Shown here: positions 12,529-25,811 of the stretch, in pieces
Layout: every line of letters begins with the position of its first letter
Numbering within the stretch: position 1 is the stretch's first letter
Source of the DNA: Syngnathus acus
Taxonomy: Eukaryota > Chordata > Actinopteri > Syngnathiformes > Syngnathidae
Reading direction: 5' to 3'
DNA: 64,000 bases
Assembly (NCBI RefSeq): GCF_901709675.1
Contig: NC_051091.1
Span: 6,108,967-6,172,966 of the forward strand
Notes under the pieces: generated by a model
Database searches by the model: none
Seen by the model: the letters and a program-made list of their open reading frames with translations, nothing else
Told to the model about the DNA's origin: nothing
Made by a program: the position numbers and the translations under genes

Positions 12529-12808
12529 ATGGCAACTTTAACCAACGGGCAGGTGGACGCCACGGTGCACGGGGTCGGTGTCGGGGTGGTCTCCGCCAGC
12601 AACGGGCTAGTGAACGGATTAAGCCACAACCACAGCCCGGCGGGCTGCCCGGCCACCATCCCCATGAAAGACCACGATGCCATCAAACTCTTCATCGGTC
12701 AGATCCCCCGCAACCTGGACGAGAAAGACCTGCGGCCCCTCTTCGAGGAGTTTGGCAAGATCTACGAGCTGACGGTGCTCAAGGACCGCTTCACGGGCAT
12801 GCACAAAG
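12529..12808 (+). CDS. celf4: celf4 coding exon 1 (N-terminus and most of RRM1)
   Basis: Encodes residues 1-93 plus the first base of codon 94. The start ATG has A at -3 and G at +4, a strong Kozak context, and the protein opens [10 protein letters not shown], which parallels the MATLANGQ start recalled for mammalian CELF4. A Gly/Val/Ser/Asn-rich leader (residues 8-42) precedes PMKDHDAIK and the RRM1 RNP2 motif LFIGQI (residues 54-59). The exon ends at TGMHK with a GTGGGT donor at 12809, the same place RRM1 is split in other CELF genes. CELF4 is a largely neuronal RNA-binding protein that acts in splicing, mRNA stability and translation by binding UGU/GU-rich RNA. Confidence 0.96.
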
Positions 12809-12957
12809 GTGGGTGCGTGACGCTCCTCTGGACGGTCCACAGTAGACCCGTTTGTTCGGCATCGGAGGGCGTCAGGAGCGCCACTCTGAAAGCGTGACAT
12901 GTAAAAAAAAAAAAAATGACACGAGCTGGACTTGTCAGGACAACATGCATGCGTGCC

Positions 12958-12980
12958 TTTTTTTTTTTTTTTTTTTTTTT
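12958..12980 (+). repeat. Poly-T tract
   Basis: Twenty-three T residues in a row, 150 bp into intron 1. On the minus strand it reads as poly-A, but no retroposed body is recognisable upstream of it, so it is listed only as a homopolymer. Confidence 0.95.
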
Positions 12981-13239
12981 GTATGCACGCGGTTGTAAAT
13001 GTGCTTTCATTCACTCCACTAAATCCAGTCCATTAAACTCACGTTTTCATGTTGCAATAGCTGGAGGTTGTGTTTGATTGCCTGCAGCATTGTGTATAGT
13101 TTGCGTGCGTGCGTGTTTGTGTGCGTGCGCGCGCGCGTCTCCCGTTCGCTCGCGTGTGCAACTAAAGTAGTATGTCCATAATTTAATTATAAATTTAAAT
13201 TAACACTTTTTGGAAAATCACTTTCTAACTTTTTTTTTT

Positions 13240-13910
13240 TATTGCACAGATCCACTTACAGTGGCTATTAATTAGGCTGGTTTAACTTAATGGCTCATTA
13301 AGTGATGTCAAATGTCTCCAAGTGGTTAGACGTGTCCTTTAAGGTGTAATATTAATGACTAGTCTTTGTTTAGGTGCAACAGGAATGATGGCACTTCCCA
13401 CTTGTATTTTATTTTCTTCTCTCAAGGGAAGGCAAATCACCATTTAATGAGAGGTCAGTAATTGATCCACTGTACCTGCAGGACATCTCCCAGGGGAGCA
13501 AAGTACATTAGGAAAAAAAAATATCACTTTCTCTAAGCTGCTTTCAAACTGTCCTGTAAACATTTGTGTTTCATGCCGAATAACTTAAAAGGTAATTGTA
13601 AATATATACAAATTATTTCTGAGGGTATGTAGGCATGAGAGGACAAAAGAGACCAAGGGGGTATTTTATTAATAGCACAGCTGTAGTAGACCCCCTGTTG
13701 GACAGTTAATCAGCACTGGCTCCCGAACTATAGGCATGGCTCACCAGCTGATTCTAAGAACTGTCTCCTCACTGCGATATACGGCCCTGCTTCCCGCTTT
13801 CATTAGCGGGTCCCCGCTGTGCTCATATTTTAACTAGCTGGAGGCACGAGCTACACTGCCTGACTCACTCACATTCCCGACACACACCTTAAACACCTTC
13901 CAGCCACTTT
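13240..13910. promoter_or_regulatory. Candidate conserved noncoding island in proximal intron 1
   Basis: Complex non-repetitive sequence rich in TAAT/ATTA cores, with segments such as GGCTATTAATTAGG near 13262 and the mixed GC/AT block 13670-13850. It lies just downstream of exon 1, where intronic enhancers often sit. The call is made from texture only, without any alignment. Confidence 0.3.
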
Positions 13911-16900
13911 CTATATAAGAAGTGTTCAAAATTAGCCAAAGCGCAAATGTCACAAATACGTGATCATGTTTAGATGTGCTCCAAAGCCTCTTTTTTTTTT
14001 TTTCTTCCATTTCTTAGTCACATCTGACATTTATTTTTAACCAAATCACTGCTGTGAAATCCGTTTGTGTTTGTAGATTGCATGCAATTGCAGTTTTTCA
14101 TTTGGCTTTATATTTCAGTATTTTCATACAGTCTTAACAAAAGTTTATGGAACAGCTGTTAAAACACTCAACTATTTTCACGCTTTTTATAGCGTCGTCC
14201 TCACTCGCTCACATCATCTTGCCCCCTCAAAGTCACGCTGGTCCAGAGTGTACATGTTCGATTCGTTATGAGGCAGGAACTGTACTTGCGTGTCGAGTGT
14301 TTCCACTATGCTCCACCTCTTTTCTTTTTTTTCCAAAAAAAAGAAAAACCAGTGCTTAGTAACATGTCATGCCTCACATTGGGATACAGTTGGCCCCATT
14401 TAGATTAACAAGGTGGCACTTTTACAAAGAAATAAGCTCGGTTTCAGTTCACTGATCCACAGCTTTTTGCCACCGCAGGTAATAAATGTTGCTTATCCTG
14501 TTCTACAGTATCAACAAGCCTAAAGAAGCAGCCTTCCCTATGGAAATGCTGCCTCTGAAGAAAGAGACCCCTATTATAGCCATTGTCAGCCGCGCCTGTG
14601 ATACTATTGCCATAACCCTCCCCATAATGACTCCATGTATCACTAGTAATCTAGTCTTTAGGATTCTGTCCCCTTGGAACAGAGGGGCTGGGAAGGAGGG
14701 GGGGGCAGGGGTCTGCAGAGTCTGAGAGTGGGCACTGGGACAGCGGTGCAGGCCTACATTCTCTCAATGATTTTATTTCTCTCCCCTCTGCGACCGAGCC
14801 ATGCTAATAGAGGCCATTTATAATGGTCACCGGCTGCTGCTGCCGCTGCTGCAGCTACCGAGCACAGCGGGCTGAGACACACAGTTAGCAAAGAGAGGCG
14901 GCAGCTTTCAAGCCTCTTGCATTCAATGTGTGGATGTACGTAACTGCAGACACCATTAATGAGGATTGTATGTAAAAATATGCAGCTGATTAGAGGTGAT
15001 GACGTGAGGCAAGCGTCGCACGACTTGAATGAAGTCTCACCATGGATGAACGACTGTTGCTGTTTCATGGGCTCACTCAGTGGGGGTTGCAAAGTCTGAT
15101 TCGAGCGTAATGCTCACTTTTGAGCCGGTGAGTGATGTCAACAAAATGTTACAGTTAGAACCGAAAACAATTTCATTTTATTCACACAGAGCTACTAAAA
15201 GACAATGCCGGTATTTTGTAACGCCGAGTGGGCGCATGGTGTAATTGACAGTCGTCTTTTCCAAACTGCAGTTGATACAGCTCATAAAGCTTCTCATTGC
15301 ATCTCTCTCGGATTGCCTATTTTTTAAAATATATTTTGATCTTCTTTTGCATGAAAATGCCAGAAAAGAAGATAAACAACAGATTATGGGGCGTCTCATA
15401 TTTGGTAAGACCAGGAAGTCATGATGCCAAAAACATGAAAGACTCATGCTGTGTTTTATTGCAGGCAATTAGATGTTACAGGCTACCATTAGAGAAGTGC
15501 CATCTGCAGAAAGGAGGATAAAAGCAAATTTGCCTTCGAACAAAAACTGTGTGTGTGTGCGCGCGCGTGTGTGTGTGTTCTGCAGGTCTACGTTAATGCA
15601 GCATGCGTTCCGGACGAAAAATTTCACTCCAGTTGCATCATCCTCTCTGTGGGATCTTTCTCTATCTCCTCTTGCAGTTGCTTTGGGAGCATTGTGTGTG
15701 TGCGTGTGGACTCCTCCCAGCATACTACACTCGGCTTCTCTTACAATGCACGCTCAGACTCCACTTTGTGTCCTGTTTCTAGATGCATCACTATCGATTT
15801 GGGCTGTTTTTGTAGGGAGGACGGCAACATGTGTCACAGAGGACGTGGCTACTTACCAAAGTACACGTAACCGGCAGCGCCACCCTGCTCTCACCAGGCA
15901 CACCGCGGAACAGCTCAAAATTGTCAGAATAAACATTTAAAAAAGGGGCGGAGCAATTAGGAAATACAACAATACTAAATTATAAAGAGAAGTGGCTCAG
16001 TTGTTCGTTGTGGTCAATTGTGAGACGGCCGAGCAGAGATTTGCTTGTGTCACGTGAGCAGTTGAAGAGAAAGACAAAAAATGGCGCTCCTGCACGTATT
16101 AGCATGCTAACAGCATGAGTGGAGCCATGACGCCTGTCACAGAGACGAGGTCCTTTCCTTTATTTTTGACCTTACTGCTCTTCTCTTTAAAAGCAATGAC
16201 CTTTGCACACTGTGCACACTGAGAGGGAGGAACGACTAAGCTCAGAAAAGGAAAGTTGGTGGCCGCATGCAAAACTATCTTAACACTCAGGAGAGCACTG
16301 GCGTCCCAGTTTGATTAAAATATGATCATGTGCATAGCCAAGTTGTTGCACTCCGGAGCAGTTTTAACCACTTGAGGTGTGGTTGGTCACTCGGCCCCAG
16401 TGCAAGTAGACAGTCATGGAATCAAAATGCACACTGAGAATCACTGTTTCATGCTAAGCTACATTTGCTAGTATTCAGCCTTTGTTGGTGAGCCAGAATG
16501 AAGACTGACTAGCATAGCACATATTGATGATGTTGGTGAACGCAATTTGAAAATTATATTATCCAGGGAAGCCATTTAATTCACTCACGGAAAACATTTA
16601 ATGTTACTAGTTCAAAGATCACACGGCGTCCGTGTGTACTTGTGCATTAGCGTCTACTTAATGTTGCTACTTGGCAAGCTCTGACCCGTGGAGACGCGCA
16701 GATGTAGATAGATAGACCCCTTTTTTTTTTCTTTTTTTTTACTGATTTGTTAGTTTTATGCAGCCTACTCTGCAAATTGTTTTTATTCTGCTCACCTAAA
16801 CTGCTCAACCAATAGCCCAGAGCGTTTTTAGAATGAAATCAGTGTTTCATCAACATTTGGCCTTTAGTATTCCATATGCTTCCCACTCTTGCTTTCCTAT

Positions 16901-19184
16901 TGTTGCTTTGGTTGAATGTTTTAGTAGATGGAATAAAAAGTTGTTTTTCTGTTTTTTTTTTCCCCTCCCACAGCATTTTTAATAAATGCTCCTTCGGCAT
17001 AGTTTCTATTTCCCAGGTTTTTGCATCACATCTTTGCATTGTGTTGAGTTGTCACAATTTGACACTTTGGGTGTACGTATGTTTTGTTTTGTTTTCTTCT
17101 TCTTTTGTAATCTGCTTGCACACCGTCTGTCTGCAGTACCGATTGTTGAAGAGGTGTGTGCAATACTTGGGAAAGTCTTACAAGTTGTTTTGGAGCCGTA
17201 CCTTTGTTCTGTGTGATTGCATTTATTTATGTCTAAATTGGAAAAAGCAAATGGAGACATGACAGTTTAAACAAGCACTGTATTCAAAGTGCTGCTCTTT
17301 CGATGACATAAATTGCTAAATAGGATTCTCCAAAACTCCTTCAGAGCAACTAGAACATAATTCTTGACTTTGCATTCCTGTCATCTGGCTTGTTATCTCA
17401 CTTTCCCGATGGACAACTTTCTTCACAGCATTTTGTGCAGCCTTGAAAACTGAAAACAGTTTTTTTTTTTTTTAATCATGCATATTACGGAACGTGTCAC
17501 TGTTGTGTGTTTGTTTATTGCATTACAGATTTTCCCGGAACATTTCTCATCTGTCATCTGTCTTTTTCTATATGCTTCGAGTGTATGTGTGATTATACAG
17601 CAGACAATAGAACTGTGCAGGCTTCCAGTTTAAAGAGGAACGCTCAGTTGTAACTGTCTATGTTTAATAGTAATATGAATATTTAACGTGCAAGCGCAGA
17701 TGGAGCCCTCACTATGCACATGAATTTGGCTCTTGCTGCAGCCCTGCACTGCAGAAGCTTTGCATGAGGAACTAGCAGCATGACACAGCAGTAATATGAA
17801 AAATAGACCTTCATTTTGTCACCGCTAACAGTGTCACTGGCACATTAATTCACGTCCAGCGAGCAATAATTCTACTTTCTACCCTCCGTGTCATGCACAG
17901 TGTTTGTTTGGAACTTTATCCAAGGCATTTTGACTCTTAAAATTCATTTGCACAGATTTTATGGCCAAATATTTCAGATAGTTTTTTTCCAGCTTTCATA
18001 CAGAGGTAAGCAAGTGGAAAGACTGATCATTTCCAGAAAAGCTGAGTTGATGTTTATTGTCCACAAAATGGCTATTTGTGACTTAGTGACATTTCTAGCC
18101 CTGTCGGCTGAATGAGAACAGAACAGAACAGAATGCATGTTGGTGATCAGACCACACTTATTCTTTGCTGTCTGTGGATTAACAATTAGCATCTTCGATC
18201 CTCAATGGGTTTGTAACGCAAAAGCCGATTTGCGGCGTTCACTGATTTGCTCTTTTTCTTTTTTTACCATGTCTCTTCATACTTATTTCATGTCTCCAAT
18301 TAAAAATGCACCACGTTGACTTGTAAGAAGGAAGGTGGGGATGAGGGTTAGGACTTTCAAAAGATCCCACTCAATTATTCAAAACCAAAGGCAATTCGGA
18401 AAATGAGTATTGTAAGGCAGGCAGAAGTTTTCAAAGGCTTCTGGTTTCGAATGACATAAAAGAGCTTCTGATGTTTGACCCTAAATTAAAACAAAAGTAA
18501 ACATACAATGTAAAACTCAACCTGCTGCGAAAATGTGTTGGCTTCTGAACAAAATAATGTTCTTTTTTTATGGGCTGCCCTATTCACTGCAAGTGAGAAC
18601 ACGTTGCGTATTTGGACTCCCAGAGTCAGCAACCTTCGTTTAAAATATGACTTCTTTTTTAGCAGATGCGAGAAGAACATCTGACGTTAGCAACTCACAA
18701 CAGCTTTAGAATTTGACTGTAAATTTCTTCACAAGAAATCCGTGATCTTTGGAGTCTAGCTATGCCATAAAAAATTAAGAGAAGAGCTTTGAATGCTGAT
18801 TTTAAACGTTCGCTTTCGGAATCATATTATTCTCCTCCAAAATTAGGCATTTTGCAGATCAGATATTATCATCCCAACTATATCGGCATCCCGATTAGAA
18901 CATCAAGGCCTCGTTCTATTATGCTGGTTGGAGAGCAGATAGAGCAAAACACATCGTTGCAGAGGGAGATGGTGCAAGAGGGCGTAAAACGACGGAGGGA
19001 GACGTTGAAACTGGGTGATGTAAGAGAATACGTCAAATAGGTGAGGGAGATCCACGGGAGAGAGTTAGCGAGAGGAGGGGTGCGCTCAAAGGACACGATA
19101 TCAAAAGGCAGACAGTCGAATAGAAAGTCGGAAAATGAGATTGGACAATGTGAGTGCAAGGCGGGATGGGAGTGGGAAGGGGTG

Positions 19185-19208
19185 AGGAGGAGGAGGAGGA
19201 GGAGGAGG
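19185..19208 (+). repeat. (AGG)n microsatellite
   Basis: Eight tandem AGG units lie inside a purine-rich, G-rich neighbourhood (18960-19210). Confidence 0.9.
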
Positions 19209-20190
19209 CAGAAAAGATTGAGGGAGTCCCAGAGACAGATGTGGCCCTCGCTGGCCCCAGCTGATTGATGGCTTCTGGCCTACTTCCATGCCAGGCTCTG
19301 ACCTCTCTGCCCTCTGCTGTAATTTATAGGCTGAGTTTTGCCAGATTTAAGTGCTACACTCGCCGGCCATCATGGGCCAAGAAAGGAGAATGACCTTCTT
19401 TGGAAGAGAGCTGAATTAGACCCCCACTGCTCTCGGACACCCCGGGAGCAAAGTGTGCCCTCCATATTAGCAGGATCTTACGTAACTTATTAAGCGACAC
19501 ACTTTTAGGTCATGAATTTTTGTTTTAGGATTTAACAGCAAGAATAGATTAATAAGTGGATTAGTGTTTTAGGGAATGTTTTTTGAGGAGGAGTTAACCG
19601 CAGTTGATTTTTTAAATCTTTGATGCTGGTCCAACAAAGTCATCGATGTCATCTCCAGTTAAATCCAGTGACTTAATGTTTTTTTTTCTCTTTGCACATG
19701 TTTACATGGCCTTCATAAACCCCAATACTGCCAATATTCGGGTTTTAAAAGGGTTATTGACTGAAGCGCTTGAGTTCTTCTCAGATGTTTTCAGTCCGAG
19801 ATTGGGTCCCAGCTGAACGAGAGCAATATGAAATTTTACTGTATGAAAATAAACAAGGTCTTGCATCTCTGCATTCTCTCGCTGGTGGGCTCGCTTGGTT
19901 AGCTGCTTGGTGGGCTCAGCTGGGTTCGTGTTTGGCCATTTAAAGCGCTTCAGCAATGCACGACTCAGTCGGGGAAAGATCTGGAAGCAAAGCCATTGGC
20001 AAATTATTGGACATTTGCAATTTAATGGTTTTTGAGATCTCTGCCTTTTTTCTGCACCGGTTCGCAACGAGACAGTCTATTAGTTTGGTTCTTTAATCAC
20101 AGAACTGGAGATGGGAATCCTGGTCATACACTTCCAGTCCTTCACTTGGTGTTGAATGATTTCATGGAGGGTATAGAGAGAAATGGGAAG

Positions 20191-20235
20191 AGGGGGGGGG
20201 GGGAGTATATGTGTGTGTGTGTGCGCGTGTGTGTT
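20191..20235 (+). repeat. Poly-G followed by GT-rich microsatellite
   Basis: A run of thirteen G residues passes within a few bases into GT/GC dinucleotides. It is low-complexity DNA with no coding meaning. Confidence 0.85.
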
Positions 20236-21379
20236 TGCATCCACATCATTCTGTGAACATTCATTATTTGATAAATATGGCTTCCCCCCGGCGCACAATT
20301 TGTGTGCGTGTGTGAGGGAGAGAGCTCGGGAAAGAGAGATTCCTTTACATCTTATTCATCAATAATATGGAGACACACACACACTCTCTCTCGCTCTCAT
20401 CGAGCACAGCAAGAAAAACGATAAAGATATGGCTTCCAGCGTCATGTTTCAAAATATTACTACCGCAACTGCTCAAATTGAAAACGAGATCGTTTACATC
20501 GTCGACTAACGGATCAAATGCACCACAAGATAAAGAGCATGATGAAGCAAGTTGTACAGTATAATTAAGTGATGTCCTACTTTTTTTTTTGCAGCTCAAT
20601 AAGAATATATTCAATATTTTGGGCAGTTTTTACTTTTGTTACAACTCATAAAGGTTCGCCATTGAAAGGATCTTGTGCAATCATCGGTAGCTCTACCATG
20701 ACCGACCCGATCCGGAAATAGAAGCTACCTAATTGGCTGTGTAATCTCAATAAACGAACTTGTTAATGCTGTGTTGGTAAATGATGACGTGATTTAAGAC
20801 ACGGCTGGCTGAGATGCTTTGTTGGTTTTATTCGTTGCCACATGGTAGAGGACGGACGACGGCTAAGCGTGTTTACTGGAGGTATGGAAATGCTCGAATG
20901 CCTTTCATGTGTCCTTCCACTATGGCGAGCGACTACTGTTCCATGTTAGCGTTGCAAACATCCTAATTGTGTTAAATGGGGAAAAGAGGGGAGGGGGAAG
21001 ATTAAAATCCATTAAAGTGTTCTGTGAGAGGATGCTATTCCCGGGATGGTGCTTTTGTTCACTTTGGCAAGGCCGAGTTTCTCCTTCAAACACGGCAAAC
21101 GTTGTCATTGTGTCTACCTAAAACGTTGTCGCCGGCTCTTGCTCTTTTATTCACTGTCACACTCGCTTTGCTCCTCTTTGCATTTTCTTTTTGTGATTGC
21201 CTCTCTCCATCCTTCTTACTGTCTTTGTGTGTCACTCCCATTTTCTCTCTGTCTATCGCTCGCCTGCATTCCCTTTGTAGCCTTGTTTCTTTCCATCGCT
21301 CTCTCTCTCCTTCTCCCTCTGTCTGTCTCAGCGTCAGATAAGCTCACTGGGGGAGACTTTAGAGGACTCTCCATCTGTG

Positions 21380-21645
21380 TATAAATAGCTCTGGATGAAT
21401 TATTGAGGGACCTGGGGTTGCTAATAATCCCGCAGGACCCATCTGACAATGACACAGAAGATGGAGGGAAAACAATTACGCAGGATTTCTCCTTCAGAAG
21501 AGAGAGCATGGGGGAGGGGAGGGGAGGGGAGGAGGGAAGCCGGTGGCCTCTGGGAGCCTCCTCGCGGGGCCCAACATCTTGGCTAATAAACCCAATTAAA
21601 TCTCCGGAATCAATCGGGCCCCTGTGGGCATCGTCTCTCTTCCTC
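21380..21645. promoter_or_regulatory. Candidate conserved noncoding island in intron 1
   Basis: Complex sequence with ATGAATTATTGAG near 21394, GCTAATAATCCC near 21419 and AATAAACCCAATTAAATC near 21584 surrounds a short GGGGA repeat at 21510-21535. The density of homeodomain-like cores is well above the flanking CT-rich DNA. It is called on composition only. Confidence 0.3.
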
Positions 21646-22918
21646 CCCCGGACGGCGTGTACCAACAGGAAGTGTAATGATTCATGTTCCCCCCGCTCTT
21701 GGTTCAGATCGTCCTCTCATCTCAATCTCGCGCGCCGGCAAGGAGGACGAGACAGGACGGGACAGGACGGCATGTCCGGCGAGGCGGGATAATAGGACGA
21801 GGGGGGGAAAGGGAAGGAGAAGACGGGCCGGCCGAGCGGCACAGAAGAATATTAATGGGAGTGTTTATCCTGTAAGTGTTTTACCCAGGGGACAAGACAT
21901 GCGAGCGCTCCCGTGCCCCAGACTTTGTGTTCTCCCTGACACGTCTGATTCCTCCGCCGACAGATTTTTGAGTAATGGGCCCGACCCACCGCATGTGTTC
22001 CTGACATATACCGTTCATCCATCTGTTCATCTGCCTCTAATTGGGTCAGAGACGGGCGTTTACATTTGACTGCTCTATTATGAAGGAAGCTAGAAAGGAA
22101 AACTTTTATGGCTCGAGTTTGTATCGCTGAGGAGACCCGAGTCTGGGATGTGATGAAAAGTGGCAAGAATTTATGGGGATGAAATTTTGCTTCAAACGGA
22201 TTTTGTGTCATAACTATTATATGTTGTTATTGACCTAGTATCTTTTTTTTTTTGCAGATTCAGGCCATAGGGGGGAAGCAAAAAATATGACACTATAGAA
22301 GGTGTCAAAGTCCAGGTGGCAGCTGAGTCATCTCTTTAGTGAAGCGGTTTCTTGAATGAGACAATTGGGGCCATTCAAAAAAAAAGTTTGCACGGCACAA
22401 TGACAAAAGCAGCTTCATGCAGACTCATACAGCAAACATCTTTTTGTGACTTACAACCACATTTGTCACATCATCCCGCATCAAGCATTTGCTCCTTGCG
22501 ATACAAACGATAGTTGTGCGCCAGTGAGAGATTCAAAAGTAATGGAACGGTTTGACGAAATGCAGTCATTTTACTCAAGTGAGTTTAACTAAAACTACAA
22601 TGCTCGAATTGCCGTAAGTGTCCATTTTCTTTTGTATGCGCCCCATTGTTGGACACACAAACAGCTATTGGAGATCGAAATCATTCGTGAGTCAACATTC
22701 GAGCAATGCCATTCATTGTGCTCCGTTTCTATTTTGGTCTTTTTCAATCCCAGCAGGCCTATTGGAGAAATCATCTCCAACTAGAAAGATGATTTATTTC
22801 GGAGAAGGCAATGACCAATGTGATCAGTGAAATGGTCCTGTGGAAAACAGCTTGAATGAGTTTGGCAAGAAAATTATGAAATCCCATCGCTCTAAAGCGT
22901 GTGCGTATGGGTGTGGGT

Positions 22919-22921
<3 letters not shown>

Positions 22922-22956
<35 letters not shown>
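22922..22956 (+). repeat. (TG)n microsatellite
   Basis: About seventeen perfect TG units in intron 1. It is one of two long TG arrays within 250 bp; the other is at 23134-23202. In pre-mRNA both would be GU-rich binding sites for CELF-type or TDP-43-type proteins. Confidence 0.97.
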
Positions 22957-22959
<3 letters not shown>

Positions 22960-23131
22960 TGTGCGTACTCTTTGTCTTGAAGAGCGCAGCTTTGTGCCGA
23001 CTGTTGAACAACATGAGGATTCAAACCACACATACACTCAAGTCCATTTTGTTTGTTTTCCTTTTTTCGACCCTCACTGGACGAACACGAGAAGAGAAAG
23101 GGGGAGAATATGTAGGTTCGGTGTGCATGTG

Positions 23132-23133
<2 letters not shown>

Positions 23134-23202
<69 letters not shown>
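23134..23202 (+). repeat. (TG)n microsatellite, long
   Basis: About thirty-four uninterrupted TG units, one of the longest perfect dinucleotide arrays in the window. A short CA array follows at 23385-23402, so complementary repeats lie within 200 bp and could pair in the transcript. Confidence 0.97.
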
Positions 23203-23205
<3 letters not shown>

Positions 23206-23384
23206 ACACTGTCCTAATGATGCATTTTCTAGTCCATTGATTCCGAGGCTCTGCTCTCCAGTAAATCCTTCACATGCAACACATTAAAGCTCGCCCTTTT
23301 TCCTCCTTCGCCAATCGATTAGCACAGCTTAGAGACAGCCTCGCTGGGAAGCAGGGCGAGCGATGCCACTTGTTATCTTCAGGG

Positions 23385-23402
23385 ACACACACACACACAC
23401 AC
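23385..23402 (+). repeat. (AC)n microsatellite
   Basis: Nine AC units. It is complementary to the TG arrays just upstream. Confidence 0.9.
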
Positions 23403-23779
23403 CGTTTCGAGGGTCTTCTTCTGTCACTTTGCGTTTGGTTGGGTTATTTACGTAACTTCCTGTCTATAGTTTTTGATAGAGCAACCCGGATTTTATGGTA
23501 AATTCTCAAGAATGAGTGAGCCCATAATTTATTTTTGAAAATACACACCAATGTTGTATCATCTGGATTCTGTGCCCAAAAGCTGACAGGCATTGAAAGT
23601 GAACATGTCATCGCAAAATCTAATGAGAAATTATTTTGGTCTTTAACAATTAGGCTAGATTGAAGCCATTGACCGAATCACATCTTATTGTAATGCTCCT
23701 ATATTGTTATCGTGATGGTAATTGCTAGTGTGCTGGTGCCCATATCTGATACTGGGATCGGTTTTCACACTGTCTCGTG

Positions 23780-23850
23780 ATTGCCTGGCAACCAGTCTAG
23801 GCTGTAGTGTTCCCACTAAGTCAGCTGGGATATTTTCCGATATTGTATAC
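23780..23850 (+). mobile_element. Relic of a widespread teleost dispersed repeat
   Basis: GATTGCCTGGCAACCAGTC, then a gap, then AGTCAGCTGGGATA match by memory the common fish repeat that reads GATTGGCTGGCGACCAGTC and ends AAGTCAGCTGGGATAGGCTCC. A piece of the same family in the opposite orientation is at 37565-37680. The family name is not certain from memory. It is heavily decayed. Confidence 0.5.
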
Positions 23851-24102
23851 TGAGACCCTGAATGACCAGAATTTGGCTGGATTGTGAATATTTGGTTCGA
23901 AGCAACCTGTTGCAGAATTCAATGCATGGAATGGGACAGCAGATCCATGGACAAATTTTGTATTAATTTGCTGCTAAATACCTTTCAGCTAATTAAATAG
24001 CCATTTCACGGTGATTTTTACAAGGAGAGTCCCAACCTTTGATGGTAGAATTAATCTGCATGATGATTGATTTTCTACTGATTTGGATTGTTTGAGCTCA
24101 GA

Positions 24103-24123
24103 ATTATTATTATTATTATTATT
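24103..24123 (+). repeat. (ATT)n microsatellite, short
   Basis: Seven ATT units in intron 1. Confidence 0.9.
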
Positions 24124-25791
24124 TGGAGAGATGCAAGCACTCTGCATTGGAGTTTTCACTTGCACAATAAGTTTGTCTTTTTCCCTGGGTGACTTTCATG
24201 GAGCAATGTCCGAGCAATTTGCATATTGCCACCTGTGACCGCTGTTACACTTTACTATAAATGAATTCACCTCATCGTTCATTATACTGCCCCTTAGTTC
24301 TGCCTGCCCCAGCTGAAATCATATAGCTAGGACCAGCGTTCATTAGTCACGGCAACAGCTCCTGGATATCAAGCCAAGTTTTACACAATAAAAAAAGGAT
24401 GTAGTGCGCTCTGAGCTGTAATTGAAGTTTTCTTTATTTGGGCTCCCTATTCACACATATCGTAGTGCACTGCTCATCCCCAAGTTCATATCGTGGTCTT
24501 TAAAGTTATTGAATCAGCCTTTACAGCTGGCAATTTAAGATTTTCAGGTGATACGGGCAGAAAGTAGGAAGGTTTTTGTCCCCTGGAATAGCCTCCATCC
24601 TTTATATCTATTCACCATTGTGAGTAATGATCGGAGGGGTCAGCATAGGTGAAGGGGATATGAGGAACTGCTGCTCACTTTATTGAATTACTATCCCTCA
24701 CTGGAGCACTTGTTTTGTTTTTTAGCCTGATATCAGATCCCAGCAACTCAAATATGGATATGCACTTTTAATTAAAATTGGAACCTTAGTTGTGTTTGCG
24801 TTACAGTTGTTTGTTTTGTGTGTGACCTACTTATACGGATTCAATGAAATTACTTACTGTGTAGTTTCTAATTCAATAATTCAATATCTCTTTGGCATGC
24901 AGTTTCCCCGTATTACGAACATGTTTATCACCTCTTTAAAGAAAATTTTTATTGACAGCCTAAAATTGGTCAACATCAAACAAAGTTTTTTAAGGCAGTG
25001 CTCCACGGCCGTGCAACGAGGAAGTTCAGCTGCGCAGCGGATAAAAAGTTTCACGCTATTGACTCTTTTGAGGCTTTTACCAAGATGTTCTAAAATATTT
25101 AAATGATCACTGGGAGTTTCTCCCCATCTGTAGCTGGGAATAAAAGGATAGAGTGTGAGGAGGGAACTTTTTATGTCAGCTTCTTTACAATCCTTGAATT
25201 AATGGGCGCAAGATAATTAGAGAATTCTCAGCAATAACTTGTCCCTTAGCTTCCACTCTTGGGTGGCGCAGAGGCGGATCCTGCCAACGAAAAGTAATTC
25301 ACGTGTCCAGTAATAGTGTGAAGCACTAATTCAGGGAGCCATGCACTGGGATTCATATGGCTTATAAGGCAATTGTCATTCCAGGGCTGAAATCTGCACT
25401 GTAAAACTGATTTTATCAGTGTTCCATCATTTGCATGGACATACATTGAAAGAAAAGTATGGAGCAAACTTTCATATCACCTCATTTCATCTCAACGCTG
25501 TCATCAAAGTGTGACATATTCTCTCTGCTGGAAGGTGTTACTTTTCAGTGCGATAGTCTCTCCGGTGATATAAGGTGGAAAAGGCCTATAATAGAAGCCG
25601 CTTTCTTTCAGTCCAATATGATTTTGTAGAGTCTATTCCTTATCCAGTACATGTCCCTCCTTTGACAACTAAGTGCCTACGGATGGCGTAAGACATTCCG
25701 AGCTACTAAAATCGAGCCTGATGATTTCCGATAAGTGGTTGAATAGCTCGGAAAAATAACTACATTCTCGGTGACTCGTGGAAAAAAAAAA

Positions 25792-25811
25792 ATATATATA
25801 TATATATATAA
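25792..25811 (+). repeat. (AT)n microsatellite behind poly-A
   Basis: About ten AT units directly follow a run of A residues (25782-25791). Confidence 0.9.
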
